Below are positions 8,237 through 16,716 of a stretch of 64,000 nucleotides of DNA, in pieces; within the stretch, counting starts at the first letter, position 1; the number at the start of each line of letters is the position of its first letter. The notes below the pieces were generated by a model. It was not told where the DNA came from and made no database searches. It saw only the letters and a program-made list of their open reading frames with translations. Source of the DNA: Oscillospiraceae bacterium (lineage in GTDB: Bacteria; Bacillota; Clostridia; Oscillospirales; Oscillospiraceae); contig WRLE01000005.1 in assembly GCA_009777775.1 (NCBI GenBank), positions 1 through 64,000 on the forward strand, read 5' to 3'. The position numbers were made by a program, and so were the translations under genes.

Positions 8237-9322
8237 ATGTTAAAAATAATTGAATTTATAAAACACAATATAAACTGGCGGGAGCTTCTGTCAGAGGCAC
8301 CGTATTATATAAGCATCAAAGATGATGAAGGCTACACAATCCTAAAGTATTCTCAAATAGATTCAGACTTCAACAATGAAATCGTGCGGGAATGCCGTGG
8401 GTTGATAATAGATGAAAACCTTGTTCCCGTTTGTGTGCCATTCTTCAAATTCGGCAATTATGGAGAACAATACGCTGATGAAATAGATTGGAACACGGCT
8501 CATGTAGAAGAAAAAATCGACGGAAGCCTTATTAAGGTATGGAATCACAGCGGCAAATGGGTTGTATCAACCAACGGAACTATATTTGCAAGCAAAGCAA
8601 AGATAGGATCTGAGGACGATAGAAAAATAGATTCGACATACAGCAGTTTTGGAGAACTGTTCGCAGAAGCATGCAAAATCGCTGATTTGAGACTAGATGA
8701 CCTTGATCCTCGTTACACATATATGTTTGAACTTGTGTCTCCCTTTAACAGAATTGTGGTTCCATATGAATCAATTGACCTCTATCATATCGGGACTCGC
8801 GACAATGCTACGTTTCTGGAAACTGATATTGAAATAGGCGTAAAAAAACCAAAGACCTATATGTGTAATAATCTAGACGATTTAATCGCAATGGCGAAAG
8901 AGCTGCATTACTGCGAAGAAGGTTATGTAGTGAAGGATGCAGATTATCGCCGAATAAAAGTGAAGAGCCCAGCTTATGTGGCAGTTAGCCATTTAATAAG
9001 CGGAATGAACGAGAAAAGGCTGCTTGAATTAATACGGATGAACGAAACAGAAGAATTTTTGACGTATTTCCCCGAATACAGTGGTGACATTGAATCCGTG
9101 CAGCACAAAATATCTGAGCTTATACATTATCTTGAGCAAGTCATAAGCGAAAAGATAAAGCCAGTGAATTATAGTACAAGAAAAGAATATGCTGATATGG
9201 CAATGAAGACGAAGTATCCTGCGTTCTGCTTCCAGTTTTTAGATGGAAAGATAAGCAGCCCGCAGGAATGGGTATGGTCGATGCCAAACGATAAAGTGTT
9301 GGAGCAGATAAACAATTTATAG
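8237..9322 (+). CDS. T4 RNA ligase 1-like ATP-dependent RNA ligase
   Basis: A 361-residue protein of the nucleotidyltransferase ligase superfamily. Motif I is K93-I-D-G (VEEKIDGSL), the lysine that would be adenylated. Upstream ECRGLIID and FFKFGNYGE are typical of the Rnl1-type RNA ligase family. Motif III-like FELVSPFNRIVVPYE, motif IV EEGYVVKD and motif V RRIKVKSP are all present, so it looks active. Enzymes of this family seal RNA 3'-OH and 5'-phosphate ends, for instance in tRNA repair after anticodon cleavage. No kinase/phosphatase partner gene is adjacent. The ribosome site is weak. It stands alone between a radical SAM gene and a DUF3990 cassette. Confidence 0.88.
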   Translation: MLKIIEFIKHNINWRELLSEAPYYISIKDDEGYTILKYSQIDSDFNNEIVRECRGLIIDENLVPVCVPFFKFGNYGEQYADEIDWNTAHVEEKIDGSLIKVWNHSGKWVVSTNGTIFASKAKIGSEDDRKIDSTYSSFGELFAEACKIADLRLDDLDPRYTYMFELVSPFNRIVVPYESIDLYHIGTRDNATFLETDIEIGVKKPKTYMCNNLDDLIAMAKELHYCEEGYVVKDADYRRIKVKSPAYVAVSHLISGMNEKRLLELIRMNETEEFLTYFPEYSGDIESVQHKISELIHYLEQVISEKIKPVNYSTRKEYADMAMKTKYPAFCFQFLDGKISSPQEWVWSMPNDKVLEQINNL

Positions 9323-9363
9323 TCATGAAAACTGTATATTGTTAGTGTGTATACTTCGTAATT

Positions 9364-9430
9364 GTAAACGCTAAATTATGGCTTTTGCTGTTGTTGATTA
9401 GTTAGTATTATGGTAAAATAGTTTTAGTAA
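9364..9430 (+). promoter_or_regulatory. Promoter region, copy A of a repeated sequence
   Basis: TTGTTG at 9391-9396, a 17-base gap ending in TGG, and TAAAAT at 9414-9419 form an extended -10 promoter for the DUF3990 cassette. The region is similar over about 40 bases to 11832-11875, and its upstream part (AAACGCT..AT.ATGGCTTT) is similar to 10553-10586. Confidence 0.6.
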
Positions 9431-9456
9431 ACGACTATAAAGAAAGTTGGGTTATC

Positions 9457-9954
9457 GTGTTACTATATCATGGAAGCAATATGGAAGTAAGCAATCCTGA
9501 CCTCGGGTACTCGAGCCGATATCTCGATTTTGGCGAAGGTTTTTACTTGACGACAAATGAAGAGCAAGCAATACAATTTTCCCATAAGGTTATTATCCGT
9601 GAAGCAAAAAGAGGGAACAAAATAGGAACTGCAACTGTGAGTTCATATGAGTTTGATTTGTTATTAGCCAAAAGCAGCTTAAAAATGCTTGATTTTGAAC
9701 TACCTTCCGAAGAGTGGTTTAATTTTGTTATTGACAATAGGCGAGGAGTGGTTCAATCGTTTATTTATGATATCATATATGGTCCTGTTGCTAATGATGA
9801 TGTATATCAGGTAATTGGACTATTCGAAGATGGCATACTCTCGAAAGAAAATGCCATCACAGCTCTGAAAGTGAAGCAACTATTTAATCAATACACACTA
9901 AAAACAAATGCAGCTCTTGGCTTGCTAAAATTTATATCATCAAAGACATATTAG
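9457..9954 (+). CDS. DUF3990 family protein, putative ADP-ribosyltransferase-like toxin
   Basis: A 165-residue protein with a GTG start at 9457, directly giving the family opening LLYHGSN. The signature continues with DFGEGFYLTT and EEQAIQFSH, characteristic of DUF3990. The H-G and Y-x-T pattern resembles the NAD-binding core of ADP-ribosyltransferase-fold toxins; that catalytic role is inference. It leads a compact three-gene unit with two small proteins, the last of the DUF3791 family, a recurring association. The arrangement suggests a toxin-antitoxin or defence cassette. Confidence 0.8.
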   Translation: MLLYHGSNMEVSNPDLGYSSRYLDFGEGFYLTTNEEQAIQFSHKVIIREAKRGNKIGTATVSSYEFDLLLAKSSLKMLDFELPSEEWFNFVIDNRRGVVQSFIYDIIYGPVANDDVYQVIGLFEDGILSKENAITALKVKQLFNQYTLKTNAALGLLKFISSKTY

Positions 9955-9969
9955 ATGGAGGTGGATTCG

Positions 9970-10212
9970 ATGTCATGGGAATCTGCAAGTATGCTCCAAG
10001 TAATTGTCCCAAGGATAATAAGTAGATACATGGAGTTACAAAACACAACATGGGAAATAGCTATAATGGATCTTTACAATTCGACTCTATATAAGGCATT
10101 GGAAGACCCAAAAACTTCTCTTTGGCATCTAAGTGCATTTTTGCTATGCGACCTTTTGATTGAAGAGATAAATACGGGCGATATATCTTGGCCAAGGGAG
10201 CAGTCAGCATGA
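9970..10212 (+). CDS. Small protein of the DUF3990/DUF3791 cassette
   Basis: An 80-residue protein. ATG 9970 is preferred over 9955 because GGAGGTGG at 9957-9964 is a good ribosome site for the later codon. It contains MDLYNSTLYKALEDPKTSLW, a pattern I associate with small proteins that accompany DUF3990 genes, although I cannot name the family. No membrane segment or signal peptide. The stop overlaps the next start by ATGA. Confidence 0.65.
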   Translation: MSWESASMLQVIVPRIISRYMELQNTTWEIAIMDLYNSTLYKALEDPKTSLWHLSAFLLCDLLIEEINTGDISWPREQSA

Positions 10213-10427
10213 AAAAAGAAATTAAATATCTGATATTTTGCATGGAAACGTACAAGCAGCATAGAAACATGACAGGTGAACAGGTGTACAACCATTTTGC
10301 CAAATACAATTTCATGGAATATATCATCGAGCTATTTGATATTCTCCACATTCAAGGCACAAACCGATTGCTCGAAGAGCTAGATCAGTACCAAAGTGTT
10401 CAGGAGCGTGGTCTAGTTTTTGAATAA
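10209..10427 (+). CDS. DUF3791 family small protein
   Basis: A 72-residue protein starting at ATG 10209, overlapping the previous stop. The pattern IKYLIFCMETYKQHRNMTG, then FMEYIIELFDILHIQGTN, matches DUF3791, small helical proteins that usually travel with DUF3990. It is the likely antitoxin or accessory partner in the triad; that role is inferred from the neighbourhood. Confidence 0.75.
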   Translation: MKKEIKYLIFCMETYKQHRNMTGEQVYNHFAKYNFMEYIIELFDILHIQGTNRLLEELDQYQSVQERGLVFE

Positions 10428-10464
10428 ACATTATCAATTTATGTATTGGTTCTAGGTAAGAATA

Positions 10465-10496
10465 AGGATAATATAAAGTACACTTTATATTATCCT
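10465..10496. repeat. Second copy of the AGGATAATATAAAGT palindrome
   Basis: Two 15-base arms (AGGATAATATAAAGT and its exact complement) are separated by two bases. The arms match the centre of the 4611-4646 palindrome. Here no ATPase gene follows and there is no T-tract, so it is either an orphan operator or a relic of a lost cassette. Confidence 0.7.
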
Positions 10497-10552
10497 ATAA
10501 TGTTGTTGTTCAAAACTTTAGCATCATTTGTCAGAGATACGAAGTGAAAAAT

Positions 10553-10586
10553 ACAAACGCTGAATAATGGCTTTACTGTTGTGGAG
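10553..10586 (+). repeat. Partial copy of the cassette promoter-upstream sequence
   Basis: AAACGCT..AT.ATGGCTTT followed by CTGTTGT is shared with 9366-9394 with few mismatches. The copy ends before the -10 part. With 9364-9430 it brackets the DUF3990 cassette as an imperfect direct repeat. Confidence 0.5.
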
Positions 10587-10602
10587 ATAACACTGTCTTT
10601 GT

Positions 10603-11522
10603 TCAACTTGCCAAGGCTATGTTATAGTTCCAGTTGCCTATGTTTCTCACATACTCCATATCCGCTGTTACTATGCTAATATCGCTGATGGTAATTACCG
10701 GCATGGAGCCGTCTGTTGTCGCTGTGAGAGTCAGTTGCAATACAGCCACTTCATTGCCGCTGAAACCGGGCTGATTGCCTATTTTCGTGGCTCCGATTAG
10801 CACGTAATCGTCGAATTCCTTTGCGAAAATGGTGCCTATTTCAGCGATTTTTGAGGAAAGACCGCCGCTGTACTCAAATAGATCCGAATCATAGTTTACT
10901 TTGAGCTCATATCCATACATTTCTGCAAACTCGGTGGCTGATATGCTCACAATTATTCTATCTCCTGCTTTAACTTCGACGGTATTGACAAGCGGGGGAT
11001 TTTCGATGATGCTGATATTGTTTCGCCAAGCGTTAGATTGTTAATTTTTTCTTCAATTGCGTTAAGCTTGGCAATTATAGACGCAAAAGAGTTTTGGCTC
11101 ATTTGTTCATAACTCATCAGCTTCGCTTCCAGTTGTGCAATCATATCCAACGCAGCTGGGTCGTCAGATTGGTTAAGAATACGGATGATGTTGTTGTACA
11201 TGACTTCGTTATTCTGTATTGTATCAATCATTTCGACCAACAACTCTGAGCGAGAATCCGCATCATTGCTCAATATATCGCTTAGATTCGTGTTGATAAT
11301 ATCGAATAGCTCATCAGCTGATATCAAGGGGATTTCTTGATCTTCTAGAGTTTCAAGAAGCTCCATGTTGTCCGTGTTTTCACTATTATCCAGGGCACTG
11401 AATGAAGCTGATTCTAATTTATTAAGTTTAAAATAGATTAGTAAAAAAGATGCAACATTAATAATAAATAGCACCGAAATAATTATGTAGAATATGCGCG
11501 TTTGGTTAGTTTTTTCATTCAT
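10603..11522 (-). pseudogene. Membrane-anchored cohesin-like protein broken by a frameshift
   Basis: The first frame runs from 11522 to 10953 (189 codons): a membrane anchor at residues about 9-29 followed by acidic coiled-coil-like sequence. It then reads out of frame to a stop. The other frame carries ENPPLVNTVEVKAGDRIIV, then YGYELKVNYDSDLFEYSGG and GNEVAVLQLTLTATTDG, a convincing cohesin-like domain that continues to a stop at 10603-10605 with no start or ribosome site of its own. Joining the frames near 11010-11030 with a -1 shift gives one protein of about 305 residues. Causes could be a real mutation, an assembly error or programmed slippage. Similar cohesin-like modules occur at 52494 and 56242. 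Confidence 0.7.
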
Positions 11523-12028
11523 TTTATTACGTACCTTAAAAAACTTATTCGCCTGAGTGTTGGAAACCTATTATAGATATACGGGTTTCCAGCAGCTGCA
11601 TGACTCAGGAGATTTGATTTAACAATAAAGTATTGATTACCTGTAAACAATTGGCTGTATATAAGACTTTTGATAGTTCTAAGTTGATTGTACTCTTATT
11701 TAGATAATCGTAGATTGTGATTTTACTCACATGAAAATTTACCTGTGTTGTGTAAAATCTATGTTCAGCGGAAAGTAAAGTTTGTGTATAATGTGTATAA
11801 TTAGAGTCGCAAGATTCCATCGCTGCAGCATTTATTGTTGTTGATATTATTGCATTGTGGTAAAATTGTTTCAGAATCAACTTAGAAATGGTTGAGCTAA
11901 CATTGTGCTATGTCATGGTAGCTATTTTGAAGATAGGTTCAATGATGAAGCATACTTGGGATTTCAAAGGTAATAATGTGTAATTGCGATTGCAGAAAAG
12001 ACCACAAAGCGTAAAGGAGCTTGTCATT
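11523..12028. other. Intergenic region upstream of the AAA ATPase
   Basis: About 500 bases without a supported gene. It holds the second copy of the cassette promoter (11832-11875). The short open frame on the minus strand at 11605-11880 has no family features or ribosome site and is not called. Confidence 0.5.
11832..11875 (+). promoter_or_regulatory. Promoter region, copy B of a repeated sequence
   Basis: TTGTTG at 11838-11843, 17 bases ending in TGG, and TAAAAT at 11861-11866. The layout and roughly three quarters of the bases match 9386-9428 without gaps. It is about 160 bases before the AAA ATPase start. Confidence 0.55.
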
Positions 12029-13618
12029 ATGCGCAGATTTAACGTGACGGGATTATGCGTTCCAAAAGAGGACTATATGGTGGACATCAGTGGGAAGATA
12101 GCGCAGATAAGAAAACTGGTGGACGACCGTTGTTATTTTACGATAAATAGGGCACGGCAATATGGGAAGACCACAACTCTTTTAAGCCTAACAAATGACT
12201 TAGCCAACGATTATTTGGCTGTTTCAATCAGTTTTGAGGGTATTGGAGATGAAAGCTTTGAATCTGCGGCGATGTTTTGCCAAACCTTTTTGAATCTTGT
12301 ACGAAGAGCATTGGACTTTACCGATGCATCCGATGAATACAAGGAGAGCTGGCGAGATTCAAGTGTTTTAACTTTCGCTGCTCTTAGCGAACACATAACA
12401 GATATGTGCAAGCCTTCGAGCAATGTACAGGACAAAAAAGTTGTCCTAATGATAGATGAAGTTGACAAAATGAGCAACAATCGTGTTTATCTTCATTTCC
12501 TGGGGATGCTGAGAGACAAATTTCTTGGGAGAAAAAGCGAAAGGGATTATACATTTCACAGTGTGATCCTGGCTGGTGTTTATGATATTCAGAATATTAA
12601 GCTGAAAATGGTGAGCGAAGGAATTTACGAACCATCACAGGTAGAAAATGCTTTGTACAACTCTCCGTGGAACATTGCTGTGCCTTTTAATGTTGACATG
12701 TCTTTTTCGTCTGGAGAAATTGCTGCAATGCTATCGGAGTACGAGCTTGACCACTGTACAGGGATGGACATCCAAAAAATAGCAAATGAAATTTATGCTT
12801 ATACCTGCGGATATCCGTTTCTGGTTTCGAGAGTCTGCCAATGCATTGATGAAGAGCTCGACAAAAACTGGACAGTCATCGGACTAAGGGATGCTGTTCA
12901 GCTTATGATAGGCGAAAAAAATACGCTTTTTGACGATATGATCAAAAACCTGGAAAACAACAAGGATCTCTTTGATTTGATTTATGATGTGCTTTTCGTT
13001 GGAAATGAAAGAGTATTTAATACTGATAATCCCATAATTGACCTTGGACATATGCATGGCTATTTAAAGCAAGGGGAAGGTAGCAAAACCGTCGTTACCA
13101 ATAGGATTTTCGAATTGCGATTGTATGAATACTTTTTGTCAAAGGATTCCACATCTAGGAGGAAAATGAGTACTGGTGTTCTTCAAAAGGATGTTGTCGT
13201 AGATGGGCGTTTCGACATGGAACTATGCCTGCGAAAATTCGCTGATCATTATGCTGAGATTTGGAGTGAGCGAGACGCTGATTTTATTGAGCGTGAAGGA
13301 CGCTTACTCTTCCTATCATATTTAAAGCCCCTTATCAACGGACAAGGGTTATATCACATCGAGAGCCAATTAACAGACTTGCGGCGCATGGACATTGTTG
13401 TCGATTTCGGACAGGAGCAATTTATAATTGAGCTGAAACTGTGGCGTGGGGAGGCGAGCCATGAAAAGGCTTACGAGCAGCTTCTGGGCTACATGGAAAG
13501 CAAAGGTGTTAACGAAGGATATCTTCTGACCTTCGATTTCAGAAAAGATGAAAATAAGCTACCATATGCAAACTGGGTTGAGAAAGATGGTAAGAAGATA
13601 TTTGATGTGATAGTGTAA
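12029..13618 (+). CDS. AAA-like ATPase fused to a PD-(D/E)XK nuclease-like domain
   Basis: A 529-residue protein; ATG 12029 follows AAAGGAG, so the upstream TTG start is not used. The N-terminal ATPase has the P-loop RARQYGKTTTLL (about residues 42-53) and Walker B VVLMIDEVDK near residue 140. The C-terminal domain has D455 in DIVVDF and E468-L-K470 in IIELKLWRG, the D...ExK pattern of PD-(D/E)XK nucleases, followed by a conserved-looking QLLGYMES helix. The combination matches the AAA-ATPase-like / PDDEXK_9 families abundant in Clostridia and Bacteroidetes, whose function is not established. It is probably a stand-alone cassette. Confidence 0.82.
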   Translation: MRRFNVTGLCVPKEDYMVDISGKIAQIRKLVDDRCYFTINRARQYGKTTTLLSLTNDLANDYLAVSISFEGIGDESFESAAMFCQTFLNLVRRALDFTDASDEYKESWRDSSVLTFAALSEHITDMCKPSSNVQDKKVVLMIDEVDKMSNNRVYLHFLGMLRDKFLGRKSERDYTFHSVILAGVYDIQNIKLKMVSEGIYEPSQVENALYNSPWNIAVPFNVDMSFSSGEIAAMLSEYELDHCTGMDIQKIANEIYAYTCGYPFLVSRVCQCIDEELDKNWTVIGLRDAVQLMIGEKNTLFDDMIKNLENNKDLFDLIYDVLFVGNERVFNTDNPIIDLGHMHGYLKQGEGSKTVVTNRIFELRLYEYFLSKDSTSRRKMSTGVLQKDVVVDGRFDMELCLRKFADHYAEIWSERDADFIEREGRLLFLSYLKPLINGQGLYHIESQLTDLRRMDIVVDFGQEQFIIELKLWRGEASHEKAYEQLLGYMESKGVNEGYLLTFDFRKDENKLPYANWVEKDGKKIFDVIV

Positions 13619-13681
13619 GAGACGAGATTGTTAACGGGTGACATTGTAAAGTTTGTGTATAGTCTTATTGCCAATTCGCCA

Positions 13682-13710
13682 TTGACACAAGCTATGCTGC
13701 GTGTTATGTT
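13682..13710 (+). promoter_or_regulatory. Promoter for the HelD-like helicase
   Basis: TTGACA at 13682-13687, a 17-base gap and TATGTT at 13705-13710, about 60 bases before the start codon. Confidence 0.6.
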
Positions 13711-13769
13711 ATTTTACATGGAAAACTTCCTATTGTTGATGTTTCAAATGATGAGTATGAGGTTTATGT

Positions 13770-15845
13770 ATGCACGAAAACTATAGCGATGAAATTGTTT
13801 ATCTTGATGAAACGCTTTCTTACCTCAATGAGCAGATTGCCATTGCTAAAGCAGAAATTATAAAAGATGAAGAAACTCTTCAAAACTCCCAAGACGACAA
13901 TAATAAAGACATGATATATGTGGAAGACATATATGACTTGATTAATGTAACTGCTGATGAAGCCGAGGTTGCCCAGGCGCGTTATCTACTCGACAGCTCC
14001 ATTGACACGCTGGCTCGGTATGAGATCCAGCGTTATTCGCCATATTTTGGAAGAGTTGATATTAAACACATTGGCGAAAGCGAATATGATAAAATATACA
14101 TTGGTCGATTTTCTCTGTTGGATGCGGATACATATAGAGCAATCGTTTATGACTGGCGGGCTCCAATATCATCGGTTTATTATGAAGATATTGGCGATGT
14201 GCGATACCTTGCTCCAAATGGAGAACAAAGCGGTGATGTGAACCTAAAACGTCAATTTAAAATTGAGGATGGGGAACTCCAATATCTTTTCGATGCAGAA
14301 GTTGCGGTTAATGACGAAATGCTTGCTAGGGTTTTGGCTCAAAGCAGCGGAGATAGGCTCAAAGTCATCATTAACACGATTCAAAGGGAACAAAACACTG
14401 CAATACGCCACATTGGTGGCGATGCTCTAATCGTTTTCGGTCCTGCTGGCTCAGGTAAAACGTCAGTTGGTATGCATAGATTGGCTTGGCTTTTATATAG
14501 CGAGCGAGAGAAGCTCACTGCAAAGAATTGTTTGATTATTTCATCCAGTACTGTTTTTAGCTCTTATATTGCCGATGTTTTGCCAGATTTAGGTGAAGAA
14601 CGGGTAGAAAGCGTTGTATTTGACAAGCTATTTGAAATCGACGGTTATCATGAACAAATAGCTTATGTGTCTGGTGCTTCTCCTGGAGATAGGCGTATGG
14701 AAAATATCCGCATCAAGTATTCTGAAGACTTCATGGACTATGTCCGTATATATTTTGAACAGTTCGACTTTAATTGTGAAGACATTATTTTTTATGATGA
14801 ATTGATATGCAGCTCTTCGGAGCTAAAGAAACTAGCCGTCGATGGAAATCGCAGATTTACTTTTCCCACTGCATATAATCGAATTGTGAGTCATATAGAA
14901 ACCTGTTGTGATGAATACTTCATGATTAATAAAAATATGATTATGAAACGTATTTCCGATGATAGTGATGAGTATTTACTGGCAAGTGAAGTTACGGAAA
15001 TATACAATGCTACTCAGAAACAATTTATAGCTGAGAAGTTAAGCAAATTTCATGAAGACAATATTTTAGATGATATTTTCCAATTGTACCGAAAAATCCT
15101 TAGGGCATATATGGTCAGCCGAGGTATGGCTCCTCGTAACCCAGGCGGTTTTTATGAGGACCAGATTGTTATGTGTTACATTGCTGCTCTATCTGGAATG
15201 ATTGAAGCGAAAAACAGTGTTACCCAAGTTTTGCTTGATGAAGCGCAAGATTATAGTCCTATGCACATCGCGCTTTTGCGCCAGCTTTTTCCAAAATCGA
15301 AGTTCACGGTGCTAGCAGACACCCAACAGGCTATATATCAGGATATTACCATTACTGATCCTGACTTGCTTGTTTCGCTATTTCCTGGTGCATATACAAT
15401 GCAGCTAAAGCATAGTTACCGTTGTACAAAGGAAATATTTGAGTTCGCTTGTCATTTTATTGGTAAGATCCCAGCAGATAGTCATACGAGAAGCGGTGAT
15501 TTACCTGAAGTTATAAAAGGGGATACCAAAGCTACGATTCTGGAGATATTGGCAAAAGATTCAGTTTCCGAAGGAACTGTTGCTATCATTTCAAGAACAA
15601 CGCTGGAAGCGCGAGACATCCATAAAAAAATAGGTGAAAATATTCAAGCGAATTTAATTAGCAAACCAGACAGTAGATTGACTGGTGGGGTCACTGTGTT
15701 ACCCATGTATTTTGTAAAGGGTTTGGAATTTGATACTGTAATTTTGGTAAATTGCGAAAAACCAAACGAACCCTTGGGTGACAACCTCATGTATACATTA
15801 TGCACTAGAGCACTGCACAGATTGTATCTTATTATCGATGAATGA
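13770..15845 (+). CDS. helD: HelD-like UvrD/Rep-family ATPase
   Basis: A 691-residue superfamily 1 helicase-like protein. An N-terminal coiled-coil arm (residues about 1-90) precedes the Q-motif region IQREQNTAIR, the P-loop GPAGSGKTS near residue 224, DEXQ motif LLDEAQDYS and downstream FTVLADTQQAIYQ and LKHSYRC. A long N-terminal coiled coil with an insertion in the first RecA domain is typical of HelD, which in Gram-positives binds and recycles RNA polymerase rather than unwinding DNA. The late motif ILVNCEKPN..NLMYTLCTRALHRLYL closes the helicase core. It is monocistronic. Confidence 0.82.
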   Translation: MHENYSDEIVYLDETLSYLNEQIAIAKAEIIKDEETLQNSQDDNNKDMIYVEDIYDLINVTADEAEVAQARYLLDSSIDTLARYEIQRYSPYFGRVDIKHIGESEYDKIYIGRFSLLDADTYRAIVYDWRAPISSVYYEDIGDVRYLAPNGEQSGDVNLKRQFKIEDGELQYLFDAEVAVNDEMLARVLAQSSGDRLKVIINTIQREQNTAIRHIGGDALIVFGPAGSGKTSVGMHRLAWLLYSEREKLTAKNCLIISSSTVFSSYIADVLPDLGEERVESVVFDKLFEIDGYHEQIAYVSGASPGDRRMENIRIKYSEDFMDYVRIYFEQFDFNCEDIIFYDELICSSSELKKLAVDGNRRFTFPTAYNRIVSHIETCCDEYFMINKNMIMKRISDDSDEYLLASEVTEIYNATQKQFIAEKLSKFHEDNILDDIFQLYRKILRAYMVSRGMAPRNPGGFYEDQIVMCYIAALSGMIEAKNSVTQVLLDEAQDYSPMHIALLRQLFPKSKFTVLADTQQAIYQDITITDPDLLVSLFPGAYTMQLKHSYRCTKEIFEFACHFIGKIPADSHTRSGDLPEVIKGDTKATILEILAKDSVSEGTVAIISRTTLEARDIHKKIGENIQANLISKPDSRLTGGVTVLPMYFVKGLEFDTVILVNCEKPNEPLGDNLMYTLCTRALHRLYLIIDE

Positions 15846-15854
15846 AAAAAACGT

Positions 15855-15883
15855 TTGACAAGCGCATATTTGTCATTTATAAT
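15855..15883 (+). promoter_or_regulatory. Consensus promoter of yceD-rpmF
   Basis: A perfect TTGACA (15855-15860), 17-base gap and perfect TATAAT (15878-15883), ending 30 bases before the yceD start. A full-consensus vegetative promoter suits a ribosomal protein transcript. Confidence 0.85.
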
Positions 15884-15912
15884 ACTCCGAGTGCTTGTGT
15901 GGGTGAAATTTT

Positions 15913-16419
15913 ATGATTCTAGACCTTCGAGAAATAATTGGTGTCCCAGGCGGCATTGCTAATTTTGATTATGAACCGGATTTGTCGGACGCGGCAGTTG
16001 GATCGGTTGTGTCAATCAAGCTACCAGCTAGGGCAGCGGGAAGCGTAGAGAATAGGGCTGGAGCCCTTACGCTGACGGCGATTGTGGACGTTATATGTTT
16101 ATGCGTCTGCGCAAGATGCCTCGACGAGTTCGAGCAGCCCATCACACAGCACATATCATGCTACCTTACTGGAGGAGGAGAAGATGGAGAAGATCCAGAT
16201 AGCTACCTTCTTCAGGGGGACAAGATAGATGTCGATGAGATTATCCTCACTGAGTTTATCCTTGATTTAGAAGAAACCCTCCTTTGTAGTGAAGACTGTG
16301 AAGGGATTTGCGATAAATGCGGTGCCGATCTCAATGACGGACAATGCGATTGCGACGAAGATATTGACCCTAGACTTGCGATTTTAGGTCAGTTTTTTGA
16401 TAACGACGGCGACGAATAG
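15913..16419 (+). CDS. yceD: YceD/DUF177 family rRNA accumulation protein
   Basis: A 168-residue protein of the DUF177 family, directly upstream of rpmF as in most bacteria. It has the family core with CARCLDEFEQPI near residue 62 and a C-terminal DEIILTEFILDLE segment followed by a cysteine-rich motif (CSEDCEGICDKCG ... CDC), which is likely a metal site. The family is required for 23S rRNA accumulation in E. coli and plants. Here it would share the strong promoter with L32. Confidence 0.85.
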   Translation: MILDLREIIGVPGGIANFDYEPDLSDAAVGSVVSIKLPARAAGSVENRAGALTLTAIVDVICLCVCARCLDEFEQPITQHISCYLTGGGEDGEDPDSYLLQGDKIDVDEIILTEFILDLEETLLCSEDCEGICDKCGADLNDGQCDCDEDIDPRLAILGQFFDNDGDE

Positions 16420-16478
16420 ATAAATGATGCCTATTTGGCAAACGCAGCGAAAGCGCCGATTACAGGAGGTGTACTAAT

Positions 16479-16649
16479 ATGGCAGTACCGAAAAGCAAAA
16501 TATCAAAAGCGAGAAGAGATAAAAGACGCTCCTCCCATTGGAAGCTTGCTACACCAGGACTGGTTAAATGTCCAAGGTGCAGCGAACTGCGTATGCCCCA
16601 TAGAGTTTGCAAGGCATGTGGCAGCTATAATGGGCGAGATGTACTGTAA
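16479..16649 (+). CDS. rpmF: 50S ribosomal protein L32
   Basis: A 56-residue protein read in the frame starting MAVPKSKISKARRDKRRS, the standard L32 opening, with ACAGGAGGTG before the ATG. It has the zinc-ribbon cysteines C-x2-C (CPRC) and C-x2-C (CKAC), so it is the zinc-binding form. It follows yceD by 59 bases. plsX, which often follows rpmF, is not here. Confidence 0.97.
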   Translation: MAVPKSKISKARRDKRRSSHWKLATPGLVKCPRCSELRMPHRVCKACGSYNGRDVL

Positions 16650-16661
16650 AATCTAAGGTTT

Positions 16662-16716
16662 TGGAATCGGTAGTTAGGAATCGGTAGTTAGGAATTAGGA
16701 GTTAGGAATTAGGAAT
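16662..16716. repeat. Short TTAGGA-type low-complexity repeat
   Basis: Repeated GGTAGTTAGGAAT and TTAGGAATTAGGA units after rpmF. The same kind of repeat is at 21329-21366 before murD. These are simple intergenic repeats, not coding. Confidence 0.7.

Noticed and set aside
11605-11880. Minus-strand frame of 91 codons
   Set aside because: No ribosome site or family pattern, and it overlaps the repeated promoter region.
4663-13618. Prophage or transposon carrying the accessory cassettes
   Set aside because: No integrase, transposase, terminase or capsid gene is present, and no long terminal repeats were found.
16435-16656. Plus-strand frame of 73 codons over rpmF
   Set aside because: The correct frame is the L32 frame at 16479-16649, with its own ribosome site.
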